In this document: in pieces, positions 16,385 to 27,435 of the stretch
How the letters are laid out: each line of letters opens with the position of its first letter
Numbering within the stretch: the first letter of the stretch is position 1
From: JAEUIG01 sp046349775
Lineage (GTDB): Bacteria; Planctomycetota; Planctomycetia; Planctomycetales; Planctomycetaceae
NCBI GenBank assembly: GCA_046349775.1
Contig: JAXMBS010000037.1
Span: forward strand, 1 to 55,125
Direction of reading: 5' to 3'
DNA length: 55,125 bases
Program-made: the position numbers and the translations under genes
Notes under the pieces: model-generated
What the model was told of the DNA's origin: nothing
Databases searched by the model: none
The model's input: only the letters and a program-made list of their open reading frames with translations

Positions 16385-17086
16385 CTACTTGTCTGTCGAT
16401 GTCTTGTGCTTCTGCACAAAGGCGTCGATCTGCGCGAGCCGTGATTTGAATTCTTCGGCTTCTGCGCCGGTCTGCGGCGTCTTCGCGTCGAACTTTTCCA
16501 GAAATTGCTTGGCTCGCGCTCGCACCTTGTAGTCGCCGAAATCGACTCCATCCACGTATCGCTGCCGAAGATCGGCATGCTGCAAAACTTTGAGACGTGC
16601 AGGAATCTCTAACGAGTTCAGATCAATTCGATCGGTCACATAGATCGTCAGTGTGGGATGCATGTCATAGATGGCTTCCATGCCTTCATGCTGAACGTGC
16701 CCGCGCACGATCCCCTGGAGCAGACGCAATTCCCAATCGGCGTTGTTGTCGGAGGGATCTGTCAACTCTTCCTTCGACTTCAGTAACTGGAGCCGCCCCG
16801 GCCCCGGCAGCAGTTCGACGCGGAGTTCTTCCGCTTCGACTTCACCGAATTCCTTGAGAACGCGATTCAGGGCGGTCGTGTCACCACGATACGACAGCGT
16901 CTCGCCGCCGTTCACCCAACACCAGGATTCGCGTGAGAGGTCGTTGACGACATCAATGATTCCCGGCCAGTTGGGATAGTTGAGCGCGGAATGTGGGTTG
17001 TTCCCGCGTTCACACATTGCCATCCCAAAGGCAACCGCCGGGAGCAATGCCACGGAGAGCGCCGCCGCGAGTCTGTGCCGACGCAT
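16385..17086 (-). CDS. secreted protein of unknown function
   Basis: A 233-residue protein from the ATG at 17086, with a good ribosome site (AAGGAAGAG just upstream). Residues 1-21 form a signal peptide (RRHRLAAALSVALLPAVAFG), so the mature protein is exported. The mature part includes a tryptophan/cysteine-containing block (WPGIIDVVNDLSRESWCWVNG), a stretch LRVELLPGPGRLQLLK, and a lysine-rich helical C-terminus ending FVQKHKTSTDK. No recognised catalytic motif. The stop lies next to a palindromic repeat. Confidence 0.78.
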   Translation of the reverse strand: MRRHRLAAALSVALLPAVAFGMAMCERGNNPHSALNYPNWPGIIDVVNDLSRESWCWVNGGETLSYRGDTTALNRVLKEFGEVEAEELRVELLPGPGRLQLLKSKEELTDPSDNNADWELRLLQGIVRGHVQHEGMEAIYDMHPTLTIYVTDRIDLNSLEIPARLKVLQHADLRQRYVDGVDFGDYKVRARAKQFLEKFDAKTPQTGAEAEEFKSRLAQIDAFVQKHKTSTDK

Positions 17087-17442
17087 GATCTCTTCCTTGA
17101 ACGGAGGATGGGACCGTGACGCCGGGAGGTTCGCATCAAGCTCGGCAATCGGTCAAGGTGAATCGGTCACGGCGGTGAAGGGTTGAGCGAATTGCGTCAG
17201 GCCCAACCTGAACTACTGCTCTGACTTCCAATCAATGTCAGGCGGTGAATTCTGAATCAAGTTGCGATTCGCGGCGCCAGAATTCACCACGGAGCACACC
17301 GAGGTCACGGAGCAAACCTGAATGGCAGTCCCATTCTCTCCGTGACCTCCGTGCACTCTGTGGTGATCTTCGCCGTACGAGATTTGCGTCGGCTCGCCAT
17401 TTGAATGTACTTCGCGACTGACGAATACCGTTGGTCAGAGAA
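17087..17442. other. intergenic region holding a CACCGAG/CACAGAG hairpin repeat, copy 3
   Basis: No gene is seen. Bases 17281-17373 form an inverted repeat: left arm CACCACGGAGCACACCGAGG, right arm CCTCCGTGCACTCTGTGGTG. The rest shows nothing recognisable. Confidence 0.75.
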
Positions 17443-19315
17443 CTACTTAAGGTCCGCGAGCGTCTTCTCAATCAAACGCGGGATGTACGAGTTCATGCGT
17501 TCGTGGATGCCGGGTGCCGTCTGCGGAAGCTTGGCGATGCGGTCGCGGAGGGGGGCAGCGCGGGTGTCGAGTTCGTCGAGGGCGATGAGGGCGGCCTGCG
17601 CGGTGTAGACGCCGTGCTGTTCGACGTTGGCGTAGTCGATGAGCAGGTTGAGGCTGACAGCGAGGTCCGATTCGTTGCCGAACTTGCCGAGGGCTTCGGC
17701 GGCGACGCAGCGCGTGGTCGGGCTGGCGTTCGCTGAGAGCTGGCCGTCAAGGACGCTGCGCAGCTCTGTGTGGAACTTGGCGACGCCGGATTCGCCGCGG
17801 GCGAGCGCGCCGGTGGCGGCCCAGTAGAGGGCGACGTCCTGCAGCGGGAGGTAGGCCTCGGCATCGTTGAAGTAGTTGCGGGCCGGGCTGGTCGGGTCGG
17901 TGGCGTGGACGGCGACGGAGTGCCAGACCTGGGCGGCATACAAGTCTTCCTGGTGGGCGAAGTCGTAGGGGGAGCCGCCGGCGGCTTGGGCCCAGTTGAG
18001 GCGCGGGCCTTCGGGATAGCCGACGTCGTGGATGGCGGCGATCTGGTCGACGATGCGTTGCGGAGTTCGTCGCGCTTGGCGGCGTGGTCGGCTGAGGCGG
18101 CGAGGTTGGTGACTTCGTCCGGGTCGGACTGGAGGTCATAGAGTTCCTCGCACTCCTTCGGCTTCCAGAACCGGGACTGCGCGGCGTTGAGCTTGCCGGT
18201 CGAAGAGCCGCTTCCAGGCGCGCGCCGTGGGCGTCTGGAACATGTACTCCAGGCACCGTCCCCAGGACGCAGTGGCAGGTAATTGCGGATGTAGACGTAG
18301 CGGCCATCGCTGACGCTGCGGGACATGTCGATGCGTTCGTCCATGCGAGGCGTGCACCGAACACGCGTGCGCGGCGATACAGCGGCCGGGCCGAGGAAGG
18401 CCTGGCCTTGATACTCCGGCGGGGCCTGGGTGCCGCACAGGGAGAGAGCGTGGGGGCGAAGTCCACGAAGCTGACGAGGCGCGCCGATGCCGGCGGGCTG
18501 GTAGTCGGCCTGTGCGAGGTGTCGCCATGCCGATGGACAATCAGCGGGACGTGCAGGCCGGAGTCGTACAGCCAGCGTTTTTACAGCGCGGCATTCCGGA
18601 GCCGTGGTCGGAGCAGTGAACACGATCGTGTCGTCGGCGAGGCCATCCGCTTCCAGATCGCGCAGGAAGCTGACCTGCCTGCCGGTCCATCATGGTGAGG
18701 CGGTCGTAGTACTGGGCCCAGTCCTTGCGGACCTCGGGGGTGTCGGGGTGATAGGCCGGGATGGTGATCAGGGGCCGGGTCGTGAATGCGGTCTGCCGGA
18801 TCGATGGCGTTGCGGATCTGGCTTTCGTGCGTGATCGTGTGATTGAAGACCGCGAAGAACGGCTGTCCGGCGGCACGCTTGCGCCAGTGGGCCTTGTTAC
18901 TCGATTCGTCCCAGACCCGGCCGACCGGTGCGACGTTGTAGTCTTCCTTGACGTTGTTCGAGCAGTAGTAGCCGGCCGCGCGCAAGTGCTGCGGCAGCAG
19001 TTGGAAGCCGCGGGACCGGCACCATCGGCTGCATGTGCTCAGCCCCGAGGCTCTGGGGCGTAGACGCCGGTGATGAGCGAGGTGCGGGCCATGCGCAGAC
19101 CGAAAGTTGGACCAGCAGAACGTGTACCGGCAACTGCGGGCGGCGAAAGACGAGGGACGGGGTGACGGCGTAGGTGTCGCCGTAGCAGCCGAGGTGCGGG
19201 CCGTGGTCCTCATGGTGATCCAGATGCCGGGGCGATCGGCGGCGAGACATCCTTCGGTGAAACCGCCGATGAACAGACAAATGATAGCACTGCAGCAGCA
19301 GAGCATTTTGACCAT
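17443..19315 (-). pseudogene. sulfatase (arylsulfatase/heparan-type), multiply frameshifted
   Basis: A signal peptide opens the gene (MVKMLCCCSAIICLFIGGF, ATG at 19315). In changing frames follow ITCEDH-like and HLGCYGDTYAVTP (metal-binding N-terminus), a cysteine segment matching the formylglycine motif C-x-P-x-R then TSLITGV, GFQLLPQHLRAAGYYCSNN, WRKRAAGQPFFAVFNHTITHE, LITIPAYHPDTPEVRKDWAQ and YYDRLTMMDRQ. The last ~165 residues (17443-17943) are in one clean frame and look like helical repeats. At least six indels are needed. Sulfatases hydrolyse sulfate esters outside the cytoplasm and are abundant in planctomycetes. Error or decay cannot be separated here. Confidence 0.82.
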
Positions 19316-19350
19316 GTTCTCAGCCTGTGTCGTGTGTCACGCGTCAGGAT

Positions 19351-19491
19351 TTGCTTACCGAGAGATCACCGAGGCCGCAGAGAAATGCGCAGACGTCGAT
19401 CGTCGTCGCACTTGGTGTGCACGTACATTCGGGGAATTAGTCACCTGATTCTGGTTTGATTCTCAGTGCTCTCGGTGTCTCGTGGCAATTT
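19351..19491. repeat. CACCGAG/CACAGAG hairpin repeat, copy 4 (diverged)
   Basis: ACCGAGAGATCACCGAGGCC at 19358-19377 faces TCAGTGCTCTCGGTGTCTCG at 19463-19482 in inverted orientation with a longer centre. It lies between the divergent sulfatase and DUF1501 genes. Confidence 0.65.
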
Positions 19492-19524
19492 TTCACGAAG
19501 TCATTATGTGGTGACGATGTGGAT

Positions 19525-21042
19525 ATGCATTTCTCCGCAAGTTCCGAACGCACGCGGAGCAAGCGGACGATTCGCCTCCTGGGCCGACCCGGAAGACGCT
19601 GTGCGACGGCGCATGCCGGGATCTGCTGCATCGCCTTCATGGCTGAGTCTGCTGGGACTGAATCTTTGGTGCGTTCGACCTTTGCAAGCAGCGACCGCGT
19701 GAGTCACGGCGACTCGCCGCATTTTGACGCGCGAAGTCGTGCATCCTCGTGTACTTGTCTTCATGCCGCCGCAGCATGGTGACGTTCATCCCAAACTCGA
19801 GCGCCCGCTGAAATTCAGGGAGAGCTGAAGGCGATCCCGACGTCGATTCCCGGGTATGCGATCGGCGCAAGGTTCCCGCACCGCGGCGATTGCGGACTGG
19901 TTGACGATCGTGCGTCGATGACGCACGATTTGCCGTTCCACCTGGTCAACTATGCGCTCTGCGGCATCCCCCGACCCAGCATCATGCGTTTGCGCCGAAC
20001 TGAACGACTGCAGCGAGTGGCCGTTCCTCGGCTCGGTCATCGATTACCTGGTACTGCAAGCGCATCCGGCGGCCGACGATTCCGCAATGTCGCGCTGCCG
20101 TTCCCGTTGTATCAGCACGTGAATTTCCGGCTGCTGGGCGGGCCGTACGCCGGGTTCCTCGGCCAGCCGTACGATCCGCTGTGGACGTCGTTCGACGCGA
20201 AGGGAACGCGCGAAGTGCCGGTGCTGGCGGAAGGTTCGGAGAAGTTGGACCCGTATGCCGGGATTCGACCGGAGGACCGGTTGGAACTGGGGCACCGGCC
20301 GGGGAGTAATCCGCCGACGATCGAGCGAGTCGGATTCCGTCGGTCGCTGTTGGAACAGTTCGACACGGTCCGGCGGGACCTGGAAGCGCAGCGACGGGTT
20401 GTGGGCTATGACCGGCAGCAGGAGTCAGCGTATGCGCTGCTGACCAGTTCAAGGCTGGTGAAGGCGATTGACGTGCAGGAGGAGCCAGCGGAAGTGCGCG
20501 AGGCGTATGGGATGAACCTGTTCGGGCAGTCGCTGCTGGCGGCGCGGCGGATCATGGAGGCAGGGGGGAAGTTTGTGACGGTGTTCTGGGATGCGTACAG
20601 CCATTTCGCGAACGGCTGGGACACGCACTCGAACCATTACCCGCGGCTGAAGGAATTCCTGATGCCGGTGTTCGACCATTCGTTCCCGGCGTTCATGGAC
20701 GACATGCAGCAGCGTGGACTCCTCGATGAGACGGCCATTCTGTGCCTGAGCGAGCATGGCCGGACGCCGCAACTCAACAACCGGCCGGGAAATGGCCGCG
20801 AGCATTGGTCGCGGGTGTACTCGGTGTGCAGGGCGGGAGCCGGAGTCGGTCGCGGCAACGTGGTGGGCGAAAGCGACCGTGTCGGCGGCGATGTAAAATC
20901 GAATCCGGTGTCGCCGAAGGACATTCTGGCGTCGACGTTCCATCTGCTGGGAGTCGATCCGCACATGACCGTCCCGGACCAGCTGGGGCGGCCGGTGCCG
21001 ATCGCGGGGGATGGAGTCGTACGGGGGGACTTGTTCGGATAG
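19525..21042 (+). pseudogene. DUF1501 family protein, N-terminal third frameshifted
   Basis: From about 20040 the frame is clean to the stop at 21042 and shows DUF1501 blocks: AYGMNLFGQSLLAARRIMEAGG, VFWDAYSHFANGWDTHSN, LLDETAILCLSEHGRTPQLN, GREHWSRVYSVCRAGAGVG, SPKDILASTFHLLGVDP. Upstream, family pieces occur in different frames: LLGLNLW, AEIQGELKAIPTSIPGYAIG and MTHDLPFHLVNYALCGI. The start near 19525 is a guess. The family is related to sulfatases/alkaline phosphatases and is often exported by Tat; its substrate is unknown. It lies back to back with the sulfatase, a common planctomycete arrangement. Confidence 0.82.
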
Positions 21043-21114
21043 ATCCGATTGTCTCCGTTATGGTTTTGATGCTTTTCGGAGTTGTAAGTTGCGGTTGCCG
21101 AAACTGGTCTGCAA

Positions 21115-21537
21115 ATGACACAAGCAAGGAGAGGCAACGGCCGCCGTCTGAAGCGCATCGGCTGGGCAATGGCGGTTGTCGTCCTCCTCGTAATTGCCTG
21201 GGCCTGCCAGGCCCGTCAATCTGCAAAAGCTAATGCCCATCGAGCCGCGTGGGAACTCTTGGCCGGACAACACAAGGTTCCCGTGTATCCTCATCGACCT
21301 GTCCGTCTGCCGCTTTTCGGAACTCAATATGCTTGGCGTTGGGTGCCAATCCGCCGCGAGACGATCGTGCAGGCGTTAACCAACGATGAGGTCGGCCACC
21401 TGCTGCTGCCGGAATTGGCGGACAGCCCCGACCAGCTGGTCATCATGCTGGGTGACGTACTGCCGGAGCGCCGCCGCCAGGTTGCTGAGAGATTTCCCAG
21501 CGCACGGATCGTTGATTATCCGAACATGCCCGACTAA
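21115..21537 (+). CDS. hypothetical membrane-anchored protein
   Basis: A 140-residue protein with a basic start (MTQARRGNGRRLKR), one membrane helix (residues ~16-30, IGWAMAVVVLLVIAWACQA) and a polar domain that ends VGHLLLPELADSPDQLVIMLGDVLPERR and RIVDYPNMPD. The TAA stop at 21535-21537 is followed in the same frame by the next open frame with no further stop until 21912. The two may be separate genes or one interrupted gene. Function unknown. Confidence 0.6.
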   Translation: MTQARRGNGRRLKRIGWAMAVVVLLVIAWACQARQSAKANAHRAAWELLAGQHKVPVYPHRPVRLPLFGTQYAWRWVPIRRETIVQALTNDEVGHLLLPELADSPDQLVIMLGDVLPERRRQVAERFPSARIVDYPNMPD

Positions 21538-21561
21538 CTGCCACTTTTCGTTGCCCCCGGC

Positions 21562-21912
21562 GTGGACGAGCAAGTCCAAATGCAATACCAGCGACGCGAC
21601 TTCGGAGTGAATACAGTCGATGCCGACCACGTGGCGATCCACTTTGAGGGAGGCGATCTTCATCTGTCGTTCGTTGACTGGCAGGAAACCGCTCGTTCCG
21701 TGACATTTCGCAACGTCCTGGCATTTCGATGGCAGGAGCATGACGAGCCTGTCCCACGCATCGATGGGACATTCGAAGTCACCGAGTCCCACTGGCTCGA
21801 TCGCCAGGCGAAACTCCAATCGGTGCCGCCGGAGAACTTCAGTCACTATCTTCTGTGCTTCAATGCCTGTGGCTCCCTTGATGTTCTCGCCAGCAAGATG
21901 TCCGGATGCTGA
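21562..21912 (+). CDS. hypothetical protein (possible continuation of the preceding gene)
   Basis: A 116-residue frame starting at GTG 21562; ATG at 21580 is an alternative and would remove six residues. It has alternating beta segments (HVAIHFEGGDLHLSFVDW, SVTFRNVLAFRW, TFEVTESHW) and ends FSHYLLCFNACGSLDVLASKMSGC, like small immunity-type or YxiG-like beta proteins, though no family is claimed. It is in the same frame as the gene before it, separated only by a TAA. The start has no clear ribosome site. Confidence 0.5.
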   Translation: MDEQVQMQYQRRDFGVNTVDADHVAIHFEGGDLHLSFVDWQETARSVTFRNVLAFRWQEHDEPVPRIDGTFEVTESHWLDRQAKLQSVPPENFSHYLLCFNACGSLDVLASKMSGC

Positions 21913-21994
21913 CCCGGTGTGAGTTGCGAACACATTGAGCCGTTTGACGTCGTCGCGAATCGCCAACCGTTATTGAGATCCCTGAGGTGCTTCC

Positions 21995-23467
<1,473 letters not shown>

Positions 23468-23525
23468 GCCGGGCCGGGCGCGCAGCGAACCGTGAGGGAA
23501 TGACCAGCAGCAGGATCGACAACGA

Positions 23526-24878
23526 GTGGCAGACGCAGTGCAACGTGGACAGGGCATTTCCAAACAGGATTCCGGACCGGAGACGTCGTCCTGGGAGAAT
23601 GTCCCGTGTCCCGGTTGCGCGTGCGTCTGCGACGATGTCTCGCTGACGTTCCGCGAGCACGAGCTTGTCGAATTCCAGCCGAATTGCCCGCTGGGCGAAC
23701 GCTGGTTTCGGGTCCACGGCCAGGCGGCCGGCCCACTCGCAGAAATTAACGGCCAACCCGCCGAGTGGACCGAGGCGATCGACTACGCCGCCGCGCTGCT
23801 CCAGCGGGCGGACTACCCGCTGATCTACGGCTTGTCGCGCAGCGCCACCCCTGGTCAGCGGGCCGCCGTCGCTCTGGCGGAACGGCTGGGAACGGCCATC
23901 GATACGACCGCCTCGCTGTGTCACGGACCATCGATCATGGCGTTGCAGGAAGTGGGGGAAGTCACCTGCACCCTGGGAGAAATCCGCAACCGGGCCGACT
24001 TGATTGTGTTCTGGGGTTGCAATCCGGCCGTCTCACATCCGCGACATGCCGAACGCTACTCGGCCTTCGCTTCCGGACGATATCTCCCGTCAGGACGGGC
24101 GGACCGGACGATCGTGATGGTGGGTGACGCCGACCAGGTTCACGACTGGCGCCTCGACGTCGACGGGACCAGGCCGGACCTGGTCATTCCGATTGCGCCG
24201 GGCCAGGACTTCGAAGCGTTGGCCCTGCTGCGGTTGATGTTCCGCAGCGGCCCTGTTCCCAAAGCGAGTCCAGAACTCCAGCAACTCCTGGACCTGATGC
24301 GCGGCTGCCGTTACGGGGTCGTGTTCTTCGGGCTGGGAATCACGGAAACCAGTATGTGGGACGGGCGAGCGCACCCAGCGACCGGACATGTGAACGTGGC
24401 CATGCTTTTGCAGCTCGTCGCGGACCTGAACAGCCATACGCGATTTACTGCGCGGCGCATGCGGATTCAGGGGGACGTATCCGGGGCCGACAACGTGTTG
24501 TGCTGGCAGACGGGGTTCCCGTTCGCCGTCGACATGTCGCGCGGCTACCCGCGCTACAACCCGGGCGAATATAGCGCGAACGAGTTGCTCGCCCAGCAGA
24601 ATACGGACCTGTGTCTGCTGGTCGGGGCCGAGACAGTGCCGTACCTCTCCGCGGCGGCCCGGGAGCACCTCCGCGCGATCCCCACGATCGTCCTCGACTA
24701 TCCCGGCGCAGAACTGGACTTTGTGCCGACGGTCCGGTTTACCACCAGTGTGTATGGCCTCAACTCGCCGGGAACCGTCTACCGGATGGACAATGTCCCG
24801 GTCAGCCTGAAAGCGCCGCAAGCGACCGATGCTCCGACGGATGAAGATGTGCTCACACGCATCTGGGAGCGCTGTTGA
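23526..24878 (+). CDS. fhcB: formylmethanofuran dehydrogenase subunit B-like protein (FhcB)
   Basis: A 450-residue protein starting at GTG 23526, 58 bases after asnS. The N-terminus has a CPGCACVCDD cysteine motif, then NCPLGERWF; the body has the molybdopterin-oxidoreductase fold features of FmdB/FwdB (SLCHGPSIMALQEVGEVTCTLGEIRNRADLIVFWGCNPAVSHPRH in parts; MRIQGDVSGADNVLCWQTGFPFAVD). In methylotrophs and planctomycetes Fhc is a hydrolytic formyltransferase complex of the tetrahydromethanopterin formaldehyde pathway, and FhcB is thought not to be redox-active. No fhcA, fhcC or fhcD is in the window; they may follow elsewhere. Confidence 0.88.
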   Translation: MADAVQRGQGISKQDSGPETSSWENVPCPGCACVCDDVSLTFREHELVEFQPNCPLGERWFRVHGQAAGPLAEINGQPAEWTEAIDYAAALLQRADYPLIYGLSRSATPGQRAAVALAERLGTAIDTTASLCHGPSIMALQEVGEVTCTLGEIRNRADLIVFWGCNPAVSHPRHAERYSAFASGRYLPSGRADRTIVMVGDADQVHDWRLDVDGTRPDLVIPIAPGQDFEALALLRLMFRSGPVPKASPELQQLLDLMRGCRYGVVFFGLGITETSMWDGRAHPATGHVNVAMLLQLVADLNSHTRFTARRMRIQGDVSGADNVLCWQTGFPFAVDMSRGYPRYNPGEYSANELLAQQNTDLCLLVGAETVPYLSAAAREHLRAIPTIVLDYPGAELDFVPTVRFTTSVYGLNSPGTVYRMDNVPVSLKAPQATDAPTDEDVLTRIWERC

Positions 24879-24934
24879 ACTTCAGTGGATCAGGGCATGT
24901 ATCCCCGATCCGTAGTGCGGGGGTCGCTCCGGCA

Positions 24935-25003
24935 GTACTCTCAACTCTCGTCCCTCAAGTCTCATCCCACCCCCTTGGCCCTCAACCCTCGGCCCTCGAC
25001 CCG
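24935..25003. repeat. CCCTTGGCCCTC-type repeat before the next gene
   Basis: A run of CCTC/CCCTTGG words (CCCCCTTGGCCCTCAACCCT and CGGCCCTCGACCCGCC) ending two bases before the ATG at 25006. Reverse complement of the GGG-word family at 22557, 39062 and 40981. A matching arm (GGCTGAGGGGCGAGAGCTAA, AGGGCTGAGGGAC) follows the same gene at 25869-25903, so the gene is bracketed by inverted copies. Confidence 0.75.
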
Positions 25004-25005
25004 CC

Positions 25006-25866
25006 ATGAAAGACCGCCTCTTCACGATCGTTCTCTCCGTCGCGTCCACCCTCGGCGTCGTCGAAGCCAACAAGCAGCGCACCGACACACTCGAAGTCGA
25101 CCGGCTCATCGTCCGCAAGGAATTGATCGTCTCCGACTCTGGCGAACCGTGGGAGGCCGGGTTTGAGAAGCATCAGATCGCGCGCGGTCTGTACGCCCGC
25201 TCGCTGTTCGACGGCCCTGGCGGGCTGTGGGTTCGCAGCCGGCTCATCAAAGGGGAGATCGACGACCCGTTTGACGACCGCTTTCACGCGCTGGAGCGCA
25301 ATGGATCTCGACGCGGCTCCCCGGGGCACATTTCGTGGAACATCTGGGCGGACGACAACTGGCGGCAGCTGGCGATCATCCAGGGAGAAGCGCTGGAGGA
25401 GAACGAGTTGGGGACTGGCACTTGGTCGGGCGGAAACCATCCCGGCCGGTTGCGGTTCCAGTCGTTCCGCCCCAATCACGAGGAGCCGCTGACGGATGCG
25501 GTGCTTGGCCAAGGGAAAATGTCGCTGGGAGGCGGAGGCTATGGCGGTGGCGGGTTGCCGTATCCCAAGTCGGTCCTTGAGTTGTGGGGCGGAACGCTCT
25601 CCCAAAAGCCGCTGGTGTCTCCAGACGCGCCGGTTGTCCTGAAGGATGACGGCTCCGGCCCGCATGAGTACACGCTCACGGCCGTCAGTGCGCAGCAGAC
25701 CCTCAGCGAACGTTCTGCTGCCGTCAAGTCGAATGGCCGCGCCCAATTGCGCTGGAACAGCGTCCCTGGCGCCGACGCCTACATCATCGCCCGTGACGGC
25801 CGCGACATCACCGGCCCGTTGCGAATCGAGGGATCGCAGAAGGTCTGGACGGATGAGTTGCCGTGA
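25006..25866 (+). CDS. hypothetical protein with a fibronectin-like C-terminal region
   Basis: A 286-residue protein from ATG 25006. The start (MKDRLFTIVLSVASTLG) is hydrophobic but has no clear cleavage site. The middle contains tryptophan-rich and glycine-rich stretches (HISWNIWADDNWRQLAII, MSLGGGGYGGGGLPY), and the C-terminus (HEYTLTAVSAQQTLSERSAA, AQLRWNSVPGADAYIIARDG) has the W-x-x-V-x-G-A-x-x-Y pattern of fibronectin type III modules. Probably extracytoplasmic. Function unknown. Confidence 0.7.
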   Translation: MKDRLFTIVLSVASTLGVVEANKQRTDTLEVDRLIVRKELIVSDSGEPWEAGFEKHQIARGLYARSLFDGPGGLWVRSRLIKGEIDDPFDDRFHALERNGSRRGSPGHISWNIWADDNWRQLAIIQGEALEENELGTGTWSGGNHPGRLRFQSFRPNHEEPLTDAVLGQGKMSLGGGGYGGGGLPYPKSVLELWGGTLSQKPLVSPDAPVVLKDDGSGPHEYTLTAVSAQQTLSERSAAVKSNGRAQLRWNSVPGADAYIIARDGRDITGPLRIEGSQKVWTDELP

Positions 25867-26333
25867 AACGGCTGAGGGGCGAGAGCTAAGGGCTGAGGGA
25901 CAATCTAAATCGCCCTGGTCGCTCCGTGCTGCGAACGATCAGAATTTGCCCTCTTGCGCAAATTTTTCCCCGCCACCAACCAGGATCATGCGCGGCTTTG
26001 GGCCACCGAGATCGCCGAGGACACTGAGACGAAGAGATTTCTATTGAACTCCCGGTGACCTCTTCTGTGACCTCGGTGGCAAACCCCTGTTGGGTTACGG
26101 CCATCGGCCGCGCTGGGACTTCCGTTTTCCCTGTTCCCTCCTGTTTTTCCAGCTTAACTCGCCTGATGGCGGTTTGGGATTGCGGCCAAGGTCCGTCACT
26201 GATAGGTTCCCGCCCTCTTCTGCTCTCCCCACGATCAATTCCAGTTTGAGCGGCGGCTCGTTGAGCGCGTCGCTCTGTTCCCCCCGCAATGACTAGCGGT
26301 CGTTCCATGTTCCCCAGGATGGGGTTCGTCACC
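25867..26333. other. intergenic region with two repeat elements
   Basis: No gene is seen. A GGG-word repeat arm lies at 25869-25903, touching the preceding stop. An inverted repeat of the CACCGAG/CACAGAG family (copy 5) occupies 26001-26087: left arm CCACCGAGATCGCCGAGGAC, right arm TCTTCTGTGACCTCGGTGGC. Confidence 0.75.
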
Positions 26334-27401
26334 ATGCGCGCGCTGACCTATCGGATTTCCCTGTTGCTGGCAGGGCTCGCGTGGACCTGCATTGCCACGA
26401 CGTTCTGCGGCTGCAATCAGACGTCCGGCTACGTGAACAATCAGGCCGGGCAGGCCTTCTACGACCAGGGGAATTACACCGCGGCGCGGCGGGCATTCCA
26501 GCGGGCGATGACCGACAATCCGCGCAATCCCGACTATGCATTCAACGTCGCTGCGTCCATGCGGAAACAGGGCGACCTGCTCGGCGCCGAGCGGATGTAC
26601 AAGCAGGCGCTGCGGCTGGATCCGGGGCACCAGCCGGCCTACCACGGTTATGCCGACATGCTCCGCGAGCAGGGGCGCATGAACGAGGCGCAGCACCTGC
26701 TGGCCGGCTGGAACCAGCAACAGCCTTCAGACGCCGAGTCATACGTCGAACTCGCCTGGATGCAGCAGAAAGACGGCGATTTGCACGCCGCAGAACGCTC
26801 GCTGCAGCAGGCGCTCCGGCGGAATCCATCGCATTCGCAGGCGCTCTCGCAACTGGCGCACATCTATCAACAGACGGGACGCCAGCAGCAGGCATCCGAG
26901 CTGTATCGGCGATCGCTGGAAATGAATCCGTATCAGTCGCAGGCGCAATCGAATCTGAACCAGATGGCCTGGTCCGGCCCCATCGGCACGCAGGTGTCCG
27001 GGATGATGCCGGGCGATGCCTCGTTCCCGTCCGGCGGACCGGATTCAATGACCATGAATGGTCCGATTACCTACGGGGAACCGTTCATCGTCAACGGACC
27101 GCCGGAAATGATGAACGGGCAGATGGCGAACATGAACGGTATGCCGATGATGAACGGCTCGCCCACAATGTCGCCGTCGATGGCCGGTTCAACGTCCAGC
27201 GTGCCGCCGATGGTGATGATGCCGAATCAGACATCGCCGGCGTCGCCCCTGCCAACGCCGACAACAATGGCGTCGATGCCGAGTCAGTCCGGCCGGTATC
27301 CGCCGTCGACGTACGCGCCCATCCAGCAGGTGCAGTACCAGTCGCAGTTCCCGCCGGGGAATGCTGTGCCGGCGTCGGGCCCCGCCGTGAACGCTTTCTG
27401 A
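26334..27401 (+). CDS. TPR-repeat protein, probably a lipoprotein or exported
   Basis: From the ATG at 26334 (chosen because it opens a signal peptide; the frame is open 15 codons further up) the protein has 355 residues. The signal segment LLLAGLAWTCIATTFCGC ends in a possible lipobox (FCGC, not a perfect match). Residues ~40-205 hold about five tetratricopeptide repeats (QAFYDQGNYTAARRAFQRAM, NVAASMRKQGDLLGAERMYK, YVELAWMQQKDGDLHAAERS, QLAHIYQQTGRQQQASELYR). The C-terminal ~150 residues are low-complexity, rich in M, N, G, P and S (NGQMANMNGMPMMNGSP). Likely a scaffold for protein contacts. Confidence 0.85.
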   Translation: MRALTYRISLLLAGLAWTCIATTFCGCNQTSGYVNNQAGQAFYDQGNYTAARRAFQRAMTDNPRNPDYAFNVAASMRKQGDLLGAERMYKQALRLDPGHQPAYHGYADMLREQGRMNEAQHLLAGWNQQQPSDAESYVELAWMQQKDGDLHAAERSLQQALRRNPSHSQALSQLAHIYQQTGRQQQASELYRRSLEMNPYQSQAQSNLNQMAWSGPIGTQVSGMMPGDASFPSGGPDSMTMNGPITYGEPFIVNGPPEMMNGQMANMNGMPMMNGSPTMSPSMAGSTSSVPPMVMMPNQTSPASPLPTPTTMASMPSQSGRYPPSTYAPIQQVQYQSQFPPGNAVPASGPAVNAF

Positions 27402-27435
27402 ATTCGACGGCGCAATCCGTCACGCGGAGCGAGGC

